The notes beneath the pieces were generated by a model that was not told where the DNA came from, searched no databases, and was given only the letters and a program-made list of their open reading frames with translations. Below are positions 1-6,914 of a stretch of DNA of 11,104 bases, one piece after another; position 1 is the first letter of the stretch, and each line of letters begins with the position of its first letter. The position numbers and the translations under genes were made by a program. Source of the DNA: Spirochaetaceae bacterium (lineage in GTDB: Bacteria; Spirochaetota; Spirochaetia; B11-G9); the NCBI GenBank assembly GCA_030643345.1, contig DAOWMA010000027.1:1-11104 (forward strand). The letters run 5' to 3'.

Positions 1-30
1 ATTATCAGAAATTTCAATGGTTGTTCTCAT
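1..30 (-). CDS. Probable ribbon-helix-helix / VapB-type antitoxin, N-terminus only
   Basis: An ATG at 30-28 on the minus strand opens a frame that reads MRTTIEISDN and runs off the left edge. A start of the form M-(R/K)-T-T-I-x-I is typical of the first beta strand of ribbon-helix-helix (Arc/CopG) and VapB antitoxins, where this strand contacts DNA. Just upstream are a near-consensus promoter and an 18-bp palindrome in the spacer, the arrangement expected of an autorepressed toxin-antitoxin operon. There is no Shine-Dalgarno sequence, and the inferred transcription start falls on the A of the ATG. Only ten residues are visible, so the family call rests on a short motif plus context. The toxin, if any, would lie outside the window. 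Another small DNA-binding protein is possible. Confidence 0.5.
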   Translation of the reverse strand, partial: MRTTIEISDN

Positions 31-36
31 AACTAT

Positions 37-66
37 AATATATACATGCATGCATGCATGTGTCAA
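37..66 (-). promoter_or_regulatory. Sigma-70-type promoter of the edge gene, leaderless
   Basis: On the minus strand there is a perfect -35 TTGACA (66-61), an 18-base spacer and a -10 TATATT (42-37). The +1 position counted from this -10 is base 30, which is the A of the start codon, so the transcript would have no 5' leader. This agrees with the absence of a ribosome binding site. Confidence 0.6.
44..61. repeat. 18-bp perfect palindrome (CATG tetranucleotide run), candidate operator
   Basis: Bases 44-61 read ACATGCATGCATGCATGT, a perfect palindrome built of four CATG units. It fills the spacer between the -35 and -10 of the edge promoter and overlaps the last base of the -35. A repressor bound here would block RNA polymerase directly. 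Ribbon-helix-helix antitoxins usually bind repeated short palindromic boxes as dimers of dimers, so this fits self-repression by the edge gene product. The role is inferred; a simple tetranucleotide repeat by chance is the alternative. Confidence 0.5.
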
Positions 67-195
67 GCTACTTCAGCTTTTTGCGCTGTGTCACATTTTG
101 AATTATATAAGTACCTCTTCTCTAATATAGGGCTACTACCTAGCGCAAAATAGCCAGGCAATCGTAAAAATAGACCACATCGCAAAAAACTATAC
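67..195. other. Intergenic stretch with no gene seen
   Basis: About 130 bases lie between the edge promoter and the stop of the TIGR03545 gene. I see no convincing coding frame and no strong terminator hairpin with a U tract for either neighbour. A 9-base inverted repeat is present (TTTTGCGCT at 79-87 and AGCGCAAAA at 142-150), with arms about 54 bases apart; its meaning is unclear. Confidence 0.5.
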
Positions 196-2253
196 TTAAA
201 ACCCAGGCAGTTTTATTTTGTCAGTTGCCTGCTCCAATAATTTTGATGCCTCATCCCGGACCCCTGATTTCATATCTGACTGAATTTCATCCTGTTTTGC
301 ATCCAGAACATTCTGCATACCATCTACAGAGCTGATCTGGTCCAGAGATTCCACACCCAGTGTCGCCATGGATGACTGAAGAGCTTTATTTTCTTCCAAA
401 GATGGAGCAATGTAGTTCAGCAACTCTGTTTTAAGCTCCTCTTTTTTATTATCTGCAATTTCATTAAGATATTCACCCATCCTCCCGACAAGGATATCAT
501 CTATATTGGAACTAACCTTAATATCTTCCACTCCTTCCCTAACGGTCAGAATTTCAACTTCAAAATCCACCTGGTCCATATCGTCAAGAATTTCTCTCAT
601 AATATTCGATATAAATCCATCCTTATCAACCTGCTCTATCTCTATATCCTTCATTGATATGGCAAGAGTAGTTGAAACTCCATCCTGTTCTCCGGATAGA
701 ACAGAAAAACCACTTAGATCTGTTATGGAACTCAGTTTTTTTATTTTCAAAGACGGCACCCCATCATCCAAAGAAATAAAATTTGCCGGAGAGAGAATTT
801 CCATTTCAAACTGACTCTCAGCCTCTGACCGCATATCGACAAAACCATTCAGACTGATACCGGATAAGTTGCTTTTCCAGTCTGCCGTAAACAGCAAAGG
901 TCCGGGTAGTTTATCCGGTTCACTTGAAACAGACTGAATTTCTGCAAACAAAGTTCCGGAGTTATCATCACCTCCGGATATAAGAATATGTTCTATGAGA
1001 AAATCCGGATTATCCGAACCTGGAAAAATGAAAACACGCCCTGTATCCCGGTGCAGACCTTTCTTCTCTTCCGACTCCTCTTGCTTCCTGTCCTGTATTC
1101 TCTCGTAAACTTTCAGAATTGTAAGGGCGTACTCATAATAATCATTCCATCTGTTCCGTATATATTTCTCTGCCGCAGCTGAAGCCAATGACCGTCCGCC
1201 CCCGGATGAAAAATCCATCATACTGCTAAGATGACTCACATCCTCATCTACTGCAGTTTCAAGCTGTTTATTCATCTCTATAAGATGTTTCCTGTCAGTC
1301 TCAAAATCATCCTGCAGTGAAACAAGTTCTGCTTTGGTTTCTGTAACCCTGGAATACAAATCCGTAATCTGATTCAATATCAGCTGCCCCTCTGCAATAG
1401 ATCCTGTATCCTTAATGGAGATTGATTTCAAAGATGCAACGTCTTCTGAAAGGATTTCAATTTCCTTATTTTTCTCAGCATACGTATCCTTCCATTTATT
1501 TGCAGCAGCATCAATTTCCTCATTCCCCTGATTGATCAAACTCAGGGATATTAGATTATCCTTCTGTTCCTCTAAAAGCGCTTTAAAATCAATATCATCC
1601 TTTCCAACAGACAGAAAATCCAGTGTCTCACCAGTTTTGCCATCGTCACTTTCCTGTTCATCCAGGGAAGTTCCCAGTAGTGCTCCATCGACTTCTCTTT
1701 GCGTATCCCACCTGAATTCAGTCAGAGACATCTCCTCTATCCTGATACGTTTGCTGAGCAGCTCTGCAATACTTACTCTTAACTCCGAAGGTCCTGTTTC
1801 CAGCAGATTCCGTTCCGCATTTCCTGCATCAGCTATGGACAGAGACTGGTAGGAAAAAGTTCCTTTTATCAAAGAAAGATGGAGTCCTTTCACTTCCGCT
1901 TTTGCCTGAAAAACCGATTCAAGACCTGCTTCCACTCCTTTAGTAACTAATTTATCTTTAAAAAACAAGTTAAAAACCAATATTAATACAATGATAAAAA
2001 GAACAAGAAATCCTTTCCACCGGGAAACCATACCCTTGTTTTTTTTAATAGATTTTGAAAGAGGTTTTAACCGCAGGAGAACATCTTTGGGAATTTCCCG
2101 GATTATCTCCATTTTTCCATTACTGTTCTTATTAAACAGCTTCTTAACCATCTCTCTGTCTTTTGGAATATGTATCCTTTTTATAATTTTTTTATTCAGT
2201 TTCTTTGGGGTATATTTTTTCCGGAATATTCCGGGAATTTTATTCTTTTTCAT
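196..2253 (-). CDS. TIGR03545 family protein, AsmA-like membrane-anchored envelope protein
   Basis: The 685-residue product matches what I know of the uncharacterised TIGR03545 family, found only in bacteria with outer membranes and usually paired with TIGR03546, as here. Residues 1-78 form an unusually Lys/Arg-rich, probably cytoplasmic tail. Residues 81-98 are a single hydrophobic membrane anchor. Residues 100-190 resemble the start of AsmA-like proteins (an amphipathic segment, 'KAEVKGLHLSLIKGTFS', then 'RNLLETGPSELRVSIAELL' and a segment ending in DGALLGTSL). Residues 250-345 are rich in heptad-like Leu/Ile spacing and probably coiled coil. Residues 405-580 look beta-rich. The C-terminal part is charged and helical. 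The ATG is backed by AGAGG about 9-10 bases upstream. Met75, just before the membrane segment, is an alternative start with only a weak AAGG. The gene follows TIGR03546 by 26 bases, so they are co-transcribed. By analogy with AsmA/TamB-like bridge proteins, a role in moving lipid across the periplasm is possible but is inference only. Confidence 0.8.
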   Translation of the reverse strand: MKKNKIPGIFRKKYTPKKLNKKIIKRIHIPKDREMVKKLFNKNSNGKMEIIREIPKDVLLRLKPLSKSIKKNKGMVSRWKGFLVLFIIVLILVFNLFFKDKLVTKGVEAGLESVFQAKAEVKGLHLSLIKGTFSYQSLSIADAGNAERNLLETGPSELRVSIAELLSKRIRIEEMSLTEFRWDTQREVDGALLGTSLDEQESDDGKTGETLDFLSVGKDDIDFKALLEEQKDNLISLSLINQGNEEIDAAANKWKDTYAEKNKEIEILSEDVASLKSISIKDTGSIAEGQLILNQITDLYSRVTETKAELVSLQDDFETDRKHLIEMNKQLETAVDEDVSHLSSMMDFSSGGGRSLASAAAEKYIRNRWNDYYEYALTILKVYERIQDRKQEESEEKKGLHRDTGRVFIFPGSDNPDFLIEHILISGGDDNSGTLFAEIQSVSSEPDKLPGPLLFTADWKSNLSGISLNGFVDMRSEAESQFEMEILSPANFISLDDGVPSLKIKKLSSITDLSGFSVLSGEQDGVSTTLAISMKDIEIEQVDKDGFISNIMREILDDMDQVDFEVEILTVREGVEDIKVSSNIDDILVGRMGEYLNEIADNKKEELKTELLNYIAPSLEENKALQSSMATLGVESLDQISSVDGMQNVLDAKQDEIQSDMKSGVRDEASKLLEQATDKIKLPGF

Positions 2254-2279
2254 ATGTACTTGTCCTCTTTTATTAACAT

Positions 2280-2807
2280 CTATGGTACCAGTACCGACAA
2301 TTTCTTTGCAGATGAAGTTAATTTGGAAATAATCGGTACCTTTTTTAAGGCCTTTACAAACTTGCTTTCTGCAATTCTGGAAGCAAGTTTTTTTCTATAG
2401 ATTTTTACTAAAAAAAGAAAAAGAATGAAAACAGGCAGCCAGAGAATGATTCCTAAAACAAAACCACCCATTACAATAGAATTATTAAAATTACTATAGG
2501 GCAATAGAGGAATATTATAGAGAGCAGTAAAGAGATCATACAATAAGGGGGAATCAAGGATGATACCTCCAAGCAGGTCCAGCAGAGGATCAAAAACTGA
2601 GATAAATAATCTGAATAATCCCATACTGAGAAGCATTGCCGCAATGTTATGTTTAAGAAAAAATGCAATAACAAAAATAGCAATCCATAAAAGATTTTCC
2701 CCGGGTATCAGAGCCAGTAGAAAACCAAACGCAATTCCGGATGCCAGCTCAGAGGGACGGGAGTTGCTGTTAAGGGCAACTATCAACTTTGCAATAAAGG
2801 ATATCAT
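2280..2807 (-). CDS. TIGR03546 family inner-membrane protein (DUF2062-like)
   Basis: This 175-residue membrane protein has the features of the TIGR03546 family, related to DUF2062 proteins, and sits directly upstream of its usual partner TIGR03545. An early amphipathic stretch with 'NSRPSELASGIAFGFLLALIPG' (residues 14-35) is the family's recognisable core: a polar/Pro region followed by a Gly-rich membrane helix. Hydrophobic segments lie near residues 24-50, 55-77 and 108-136. The C-terminus is basic (KIYRKKLASR and KALKK), probably cytoplasmic. No enzymatic motif is visible. The start ATG has a strong GGAGGG, but at an unusually short distance (only 3 bases to the ATG). No later Met could serve, so the start is secure. 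The stop is TAG. Molecular function is unknown; the fixed pairing suggests it forms a complex with, or helps place, the TIGR03545 protein. Confidence 0.8.
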   Translation of the reverse strand: MISFIAKLIVALNSNSRPSELASGIAFGFLLALIPGENLLWIAIFVIAFFLKHNIAAMLLSMGLFRLFISVFDPLLDLLGGIILDSPLLYDLFTALYNIPLLPYSNFNNSIVMGGFVLGIILWLPVFILFLFLVKIYRKKLASRIAESKFVKALKKVPIISKLTSSAKKLSVLVP

Positions 2808-2810
2808 ATT

Positions 2811-2855
2811 CCCTCCAAATTAGATATATATATTATCTTATTCAAATATGGAGGG
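2811..2855 (-). promoter_or_regulatory. Hairpin able to sequester the TIGR03546 ribosome binding site
   Basis: On the minus strand CCCTCCA (2855-2849) is the exact complement of TGGAGGG (2817-2811), which contains the Shine-Dalgarno of TIGR03546. One mismatch then allows about three more pairs (2847-2845 with 2819-2821). A smaller inner pairing (2838-2834 with 2826-2822) is also possible. An RNA that starts upstream, for example read-through from the helicase gene, would hide the ribosome binding site. An RNA started at the local promoter would lack the 5' arm. Regulatory effect is inferred. Confidence 0.4.
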
Positions 2856-2862
2856 AAGTCAA
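2832..2862 (-). promoter_or_regulatory. Candidate promoter of the TIGR03546-TIGR03545 operon
   Basis: The minus strand has TTGACT (2862-2857) as -35 and GATAAT (2837-2832) as -10, separated by 19 bases; TAAGAT at 16 bases is an alternative -10. The predicted start near 2825 lies after the 5' arm of the anti-Shine-Dalgarno hairpin. The promoter lies in the 69-base gap behind the helicase stop, so the pair can be expressed separately from the helicase. Confidence 0.4.
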
Positions 2863-2876
2863 GCTTTAAAAAGTTG

Positions 2877-4178
2877 TTACGCAGATTGTCTGCGTCGTCT
2901 TTGTGGCTCACTGTCTTTGGGGCCAAAAGTACCCATGCCTTTATTTTTAACTTTAAACTTTTTAGGTTTATTATTATGGACAGTTCTGTTATTGGACTTA
3001 CCTGTCGACTTACCTTTTCCGGGGTTATTCGTTTGTGGTGCAGACTCATAAACAGGTTTAAATCCAGTAACCTGACCAACAGGTACCGGTTCTTTCAATA
3101 TTTTCTGAATTCTCTGAAGAAGCTGTTTATCATCAGGAGATACAAGAGAAATTGCAATTCCGGATTTTCCTGCCCGGCCGGTCCTTCCTATTCTATGAAT
3201 ATAATCTTCAGGAATATTGGGGAGATCAAAATTAACAACATGGCTTAAATCTTCCAGATGAAGCCCTCTTGCAGCAACATCAGTTGCAACCAAAGCCTGA
3301 GTATCACCCTTAATAAAATTCTTCAATGCCCTGGTCCTTGCGGCCTGACTCTTATTTCCATGTATGGCTGCAGAAGGAATCCCGGATTTACTCAATTGTG
3401 AAGTAAGACGATTTGCTCCATGCTTTGTTTTTACAAATATTAAAACACGATACCAGGACTCTTCCTTTATTAGATGAGCAAGTAGGTGTCGTTTCTGATT
3501 TTTATCAATAAAATGAACTAATTGCTCCACTTTATCGGCTGCAGCATTTCTTTTAGTAACTTCAACAGAAACAGGATCAACAAGAATCCCTTTTGCAAGG
3601 GCTTTAATATCATTTCCATAGGTAGCAGAAAACATTAAATTCTGACGATATTTCGGAAGAAATGAAATAATTCGTTTTATATCCTTTATAAAACCCATAT
3701 CAAGCATTCTATCTGCCTCATCAAGAACAAGAATTTTTATATGAGAAAGATTGATAGTTTTCTGCTGAATGTGATCCAGAAGACGTCCAGGTGTTGCTAC
3801 TACAACATCAGTACCTTTTCTAAGATTTTCAATCTGAGGGTTTATTTTAACTCCACCATATATTTTTACAATATTCAGATTAAGAAATTTTCCATAATCT
3901 ATAAAACTCTCTCCAACCTGATCTGCCAATTCTCTTGTTGGTGTCAGTATCAATGCACCGGGATTCTTTGTTACACCGGTTTTTTCACTAAGTTTATCCA
4001 GTATTGGAAGAGCAAAGGCTGCTGTTTTCCCAGTACCTGTTTGTGCACCTCCAAGTACGTCTTTTCCTTTTAAAATTGCAGGAATAGCCTGCGCCTGAAT
4101 GGGCGTAGTTGTTTTGTAACCTCTGGAGCCTACAGCTCTAAGAAGTTCGGGTTTTAAACCCAATTCTTCGAATATCAT
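2877..4178 (-). CDS. DEAD-box ATP-dependent RNA helicase, RhlE-like
   Basis: This 433-residue protein unwinds RNA duplexes using ATP in the cytoplasm. All motifs are in order: Q motif (GYKTTTPIQAQ, 20-30), Walker A AQTGTGKT (45-52), PTREL (80-84), GG (108-109), TPGR (129-132), DEAD (153-156), SAT (184-186), a motif V region TDVAARGLH (299-307) and HRIGRTGR (328-335). The C-terminal tail from about 380 is low-complexity and basic, rich in Lys, Asn and Gly and ending in RRRR near residue 430, a typical non-specific RNA-binding extension. The compact core with a short basic tail resembles RhlE more than DeaD/CsdA, which has a longer C-terminal domain. The start has AAGGGA about 7 bases upstream. 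It diverges from a cold-shock gene across about 210 bases, consistent with a job in RNA remodelling at low temperature or in ribosome assembly or RNA decay. Confidence 0.93.
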   Translation of the reverse strand: MIFEELGLKPELLRAVGSRGYKTTTPIQAQAIPAILKGKDVLGGAQTGTGKTAAFALPILDKLSEKTGVTKNPGALILTPTRELADQVGESFIDYGKFLNLNIVKIYGGVKINPQIENLRKGTDVVVATPGRLLDHIQQKTINLSHIKILVLDEADRMLDMGFIKDIKRIISFLPKYRQNLMFSATYGNDIKALAKGILVDPVSVEVTKRNAAADKVEQLVHFIDKNQKRHLLAHLIKEESWYRVLIFVKTKHGANRLTSQLSKSGIPSAAIHGNKSQAARTRALKNFIKGDTQALVATDVAARGLHLEDLSHVVNFDLPNIPEDYIHRIGRTGRAGKSGIAISLVSPDDKQLLQRIQKILKEPVPVGQVTGFKPVYESAPQTNNPGKGKSTGKSNNRTVHNNKPKKFKVKNKGMGTFGPKDSEPQRRRRQSA

Positions 4179-4293
4179 TATATTGTCCCTTGAAACCAGC
4201 CTGCAAAAATATTTGCTCCAGTCCCAGGCAAAGCTATATTTTATTATTTTTTGATGGATATAGACCGGAAATTACCATTTAAGAATCTGGAAC

Positions 4294-4310
4294 TTAACAT
4301 AAATTGTTAA
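4294..4310. promoter_or_regulatory. Dyad TTAACA-N5-TGTTAA in the helicase/csp divergent region
   Basis: A perfect 6-base inverted repeat with a 5-base centre lies in the shared upstream region of the divergent helicase and cold-shock genes, about 80 bases before the csp start. It has the size and symmetry of a dimeric regulator site. I do not recognise the regulator, and AT-rich dyads can arise by chance. Confidence 0.3.
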
Positions 4311-4325
4311 TATATGTAAAGAGTC

Positions 4326-4352
4326 TTGATTAATTAACTGTATTTTTATAGC
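4326..4352 (+). promoter_or_regulatory. Weak candidate promoter of the cold-shock gene
   Basis: TTGATT (4326-4331) and TATAGC (4347-4352) form a possible -35/-10 pair, but the 15-base spacer is short. The start would be near 4359, giving a 5' leader of about 30 bases. That is shorter than the long structured leaders of enterobacterial cspA. Confidence 0.3.
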
Positions 4353-4388
4353 ATGAGTAAAATTTTAAAGAGAACTTAAGAGGTTACA

Positions 4389-4583
4389 ATGGCAACTGGA
4401 ACAGTAAAATGGTTTAATTCATCAAAAGGATATGGTTTTATCCAGCAGGAAGGCGGAGATGACTTATTTGTACATACAAACGAAGTAGAAGGCTTTATCG
4501 ACGAAGGTGATAAAGTAGAATTTGAAATAGGTGAGGGAAGAAAAGGCCCTTGCGCTACTGGTGTAAAGAAAGTATCAGAATAA
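4389..4583 (+). CDS. Cold-shock domain protein (CspA family)
   Basis: A 64-residue single-domain cold-shock protein that binds single-stranded RNA/DNA and acts as an RNA chaperone in the cytoplasm. Nearly the whole protein is the five-strand OB-fold. It opens with the family signature GTVKWFN (4-10). RNP1 is KGYGFI (13-18) and RNP2 is DLFVHT (25-30), both with the aromatic residues that stack on bases. The chain ends at VKKVSE, the usual end of the domain. AAGAGG five bases before the ATG is a good ribosome binding site. The gene is transcribed away from the DEAD-box helicase and ends 14 bases before a strong hairpin terminator. Whether it is induced by cold or constitutive cannot be told from sequence. 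Confidence 0.96.
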   Translation: MATGTVKWFNSSKGYGFIQQEGGDDLFVHTNEVEGFIDEGDKVEFEIGEGRKGPCATGVKKVSE

Positions 4584-4587
4584 GTAC

Positions 4588-4628
4588 AAAAAAAGGGCCA
4601 ATTTTACTAATTATTAAAATTGGCCCTT
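4588..4628. terminator. Bidirectional terminator between csp and copA
   Basis: A perfect 14-bp stem (4593-4606 with 4615-4628; core GGGCCAATTTT) closes an 8-base loop. On the minus strand the stem is followed by a run of T (from A's at 4588-4594), so it is a textbook intrinsic terminator for copA. On the plus strand the tail is AATCT, so termination of csp is probably less U-tract-driven. It lies 5-45 bases after the csp stop and about 70 bases after the copA stop. Confidence 0.88.
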
Positions 4629-4697
4629 AATCTAACTACAATCCTCAAATTATCTTAATACAGTTTATAGCGGGTGATATGTTGCTCTTGTTTTACA

Positions 4698-6914
4698 TCA
4701 TGGTTTTCGTGAAACTTTGAACTTTTTCAGACTAAGTGAATTCGAAACTACCGATACAGAACTGAGCGCCATTGCGGCACCGGCTATAATGGGGTTTAGA
4801 AATCCCAGGGCAGCAAAAGGGATACCCACACTGTTGTAGAAAAAGGCCCAAAAAAGATTCTGGCGTATTTTACTCATTGTCTTTCCGGAAATTAGTATAG
4901 CAGTTGATATTTCTCTTAAATCCCCTCTCATTAGAGTTATATCAGCTGATTCCATGGCGATATCTGATCCTTCTCCCATAGCAATCCCGATATCTGCCAA
5001 TGCCAGTGCCGGTGCATCGTTAATGCCATCACCAACCACAGCAACAATCCTGCCGGCTTCCTGAAGTTTTTTAACTTCTGCAGCCTTTCCTTCCGGTAAA
5101 ACTTCTGCCAGGATATTTTCTATTCCCGCAGTTTGAGCAATAGCTTTAGCAGTTCTATAATTATCACCTGTAATCATAAATACATCTAAACCAAGGTCTT
5201 TCAATAATTTCACACCCTCTGCAGAATGATCTTTAATGCTGTCTGCCACTGAAATCAGGCCGATAGGAAGTGAATTACCATCCCTGTCAGATTTCACTGA
5301 AAGAATCATTACTGTATGCCCTTCTGATTCAAGAACTGATTTTTTCTCCAAAACCTTATCAATTTTTATTTCATTGGATGCCATGAAATCTTCAGTACCC
5401 AACAGATACATCTGTCCTGATATTTCACCAATGATACCCTTGCCTGGAATTGCTTCGAAATTTGAATTACCAATTAGCGAAATACCCTTTAGTTCAGCTG
5501 CATTAATAACAGCCATCGCCAGAGGATGTTCAGAATTATTTTCCAGTGAAGCTGCAATTAGCAGGAGTTCATCTTCCGATAAATCTGCAAGAGTAATAAT
5601 TTCCTGTAGTTCAGGTTTTCCCCTTGTTACAGTTCCTGTCTTATCCAGAACAACTGTATCAAGTTTACCTGCAAGCTGCAGCACTTCCCCGTTTCTAATA
5701 AGTATTCCACGCTGTGCTCCGATTCCTGTTCCAACCATAATAGCAGTAGGAGTAGCCAGACCCAGAGCACATGGACAGGCAATAACCAGTACAGCAACAG
5801 CCGATACAACTGCACTTGTAAGGGATCCCAATATCAACCACCATATAAGAAATGTTACAAAGGCTATTACAAGAACAACAGGTACAAAAATAGCAGCTAC
5901 TTTATCGGCAAGCTTCTGAATAGGTGCTTTTGAACCCTGGGCTTCCTCCACTACAGAAATAATCCGGGCCAGTACAGAATCCTTCCCGACATGAGTAGCC
6001 TCATAACAGACAGAACCATAGGAATTGATTGTTCCACCCACAAGGGAATCACCAACCAGCTTTTCCACAGGCATACTTTCACCTGTTATCATACTCTCAT
6101 CAACAGAAGTACTCCCACTGACAACATTTCCATCCACAGGAATTCTTTCTCCAGGTTTTACATGGACGATATCTCCGGGGAGAACATCACTGATAGGAAT
6201 AATAACAACTTCTCCATCCCGTTCAACACTGGCATTCTTCGTTTGCAGTCCCATCAGTTTTTTTATAGCCTCTGCAGTCTTACCCTTTGCCCCCATTTCC
6301 AGGTATTTACCAAGTAGTACAAGGGTAATAATTACAGCAGACGCCTCAAAATAGAGCCCTGAATTTTCAACACCTGCACGTTCGGCAATAAAACCATTAA
6401 AAATAGAGAAAAAATAAGCAGCGGATGTTCCAAGAGCAACCAGCACATCCATACCGGGACTGCCGGACCTTATTGTTTTAAAAGCAGAGTTATAAAATCT
6501 ATAGCCTATATAAAACTGAACAGGTGTAGCTAATATCAATTGAAGCACCGGATTATGAAGAAACATCAGGCTTTTAATATTAAAAAGCCCTGCAAACATC
6601 GCTATTATCAATGGAAAACTTAAAACAGCGGACAAAATCAGCTGATTTTTCAGCTTTTTTTCATTCTGCACCCTCTTTAATTCGCTCTCATCATTTTCTC
6701 CACTATAAACAGAAGCCCTGTATCCGGCATCTGACACTGCACTGAGTATATATTCAATATCAACTGCTGCAGGATCATAACTGACAGTCGCTTTTTCTGT
6801 GGCAAGATTGACTGAGGCCATATCAATACCACCAACATTTTTTATACCTTTTTCAACATGTGCCACACATGAGGCACAAGTCATTCCCTCTATATCCAAC
6901 TGAATAATTTCCAT
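4698..6914 (-). CDS. copA: Copper-exporting P1B-type ATPase CopA
   Basis: The 738-residue protein pumps Cu+ out of the cytoplasm across the inner membrane at the cost of ATP. It has one N-terminal heavy-metal-associated domain with the GMTCASC metal site (10-16). Membrane helices follow from about residue 90. The actuator loop has TGES (277-280). The intramembrane copper site CPC is at 380-382, the phosphorylated Asp is D424 in DKTGT, the SEHP nucleotide-binding motif is at 461-464, and the hinge GDGIND is at 628-633. The last helices carry YN (693-694) and MALSS (715-719). CPC plus YN plus MxxSS is the Cu+ (P1B-1) selectivity pattern. The start is backed by GAGAGG five bases upstream. No CopZ chaperone, CsoR or CopY gene is adjacent, and I recognise no known copper-operator sequence upstream. 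The gene is full length and ends at a strong terminator. Confidence 0.95.
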   Translation of the reverse strand: MEIIQLDIEGMTCASCVAHVEKGIKNVGGIDMASVNLATEKATVSYDPAAVDIEYILSAVSDAGYRASVYSGENDESELKRVQNEKKLKNQLILSAVLSFPLIIAMFAGLFNIKSLMFLHNPVLQLILATPVQFYIGYRFYNSAFKTIRSGSPGMDVLVALGTSAAYFFSIFNGFIAERAGVENSGLYFEASAVIITLVLLGKYLEMGAKGKTAEAIKKLMGLQTKNASVERDGEVVIIPISDVLPGDIVHVKPGERIPVDGNVVSGSTSVDESMITGESMPVEKLVGDSLVGGTINSYGSVCYEATHVGKDSVLARIISVVEEAQGSKAPIQKLADKVAAIFVPVVLVIAFVTFLIWWLILGSLTSAVVSAVAVLVIACPCALGLATPTAIMVGTGIGAQRGILIRNGEVLQLAGKLDTVVLDKTGTVTRGKPELQEIITLADLSEDELLLIAASLENNSEHPLAMAVINAAELKGISLIGNSNFEAIPGKGIIGEISGQMYLLGTEDFMASNEIKIDKVLEKKSVLESEGHTVMILSVKSDRDGNSLPIGLISVADSIKDHSAEGVKLLKDLGLDVFMITGDNYRTAKAIAQTAGIENILAEVLPEGKAAEVKKLQEAGRIVAVVGDGINDAPALALADIGIAMGEGSDIAMESADITLMRGDLREISTAILISGKTMSKIRQNLFWAFFYNSVGIPFAALGFLNPIIAGAAMALSSVSVVSNSLSLKKFKVSRKP

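Noticed and set aside
45..60. CATG run as a CRISPR-like or microsatellite repeat.
   Set aside because: Only four tetranucleotide units with no spacers, so not CRISPR. Its exact placement in a promoter spacer makes an operator the better reading.
79..150. 9-base inverted repeat TTTTGCGCT / AGCGCAAAA as mobile-element ends.
   Set aside because: Only about 54 bases separate the arms, no transposase or target duplication is visible, and the arms are too short to be convincing.
196..1030. Frequent TCCGGA/CCGGAT words in the TIGR03545 gene as a possible uptake or restriction-related signal.
   Set aside because: They occur in several reading frames with common Ser-Gly and Pro-Asp/Glu-type codons, and similar words appear in other genes. 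Without counts there is no evidence of enrichment.
2284..2340. Repeated GGTACC with a 7-bp inverted repeat (GTACCGA/TCGGTAC) near the end of TIGR03546.
   Set aside because: It is inside coding sequence, has a long loop and no U tract. It is best explained by codon choice.
4203..4216. GCAAA-AATA-TTTGC as a terminator.
   Set aside because: It lies upstream of the helicase start between divergent genes, has a 5-bp AT-rich stem and no gene ending into it.
5236..5919. Long open frame (227 codons) on the plus strand.
   Set aside because: It lies wholly antisense to the catalytic core of copA, has Ser/Thr/Ile-rich shadow composition and shows no domain I recognise.
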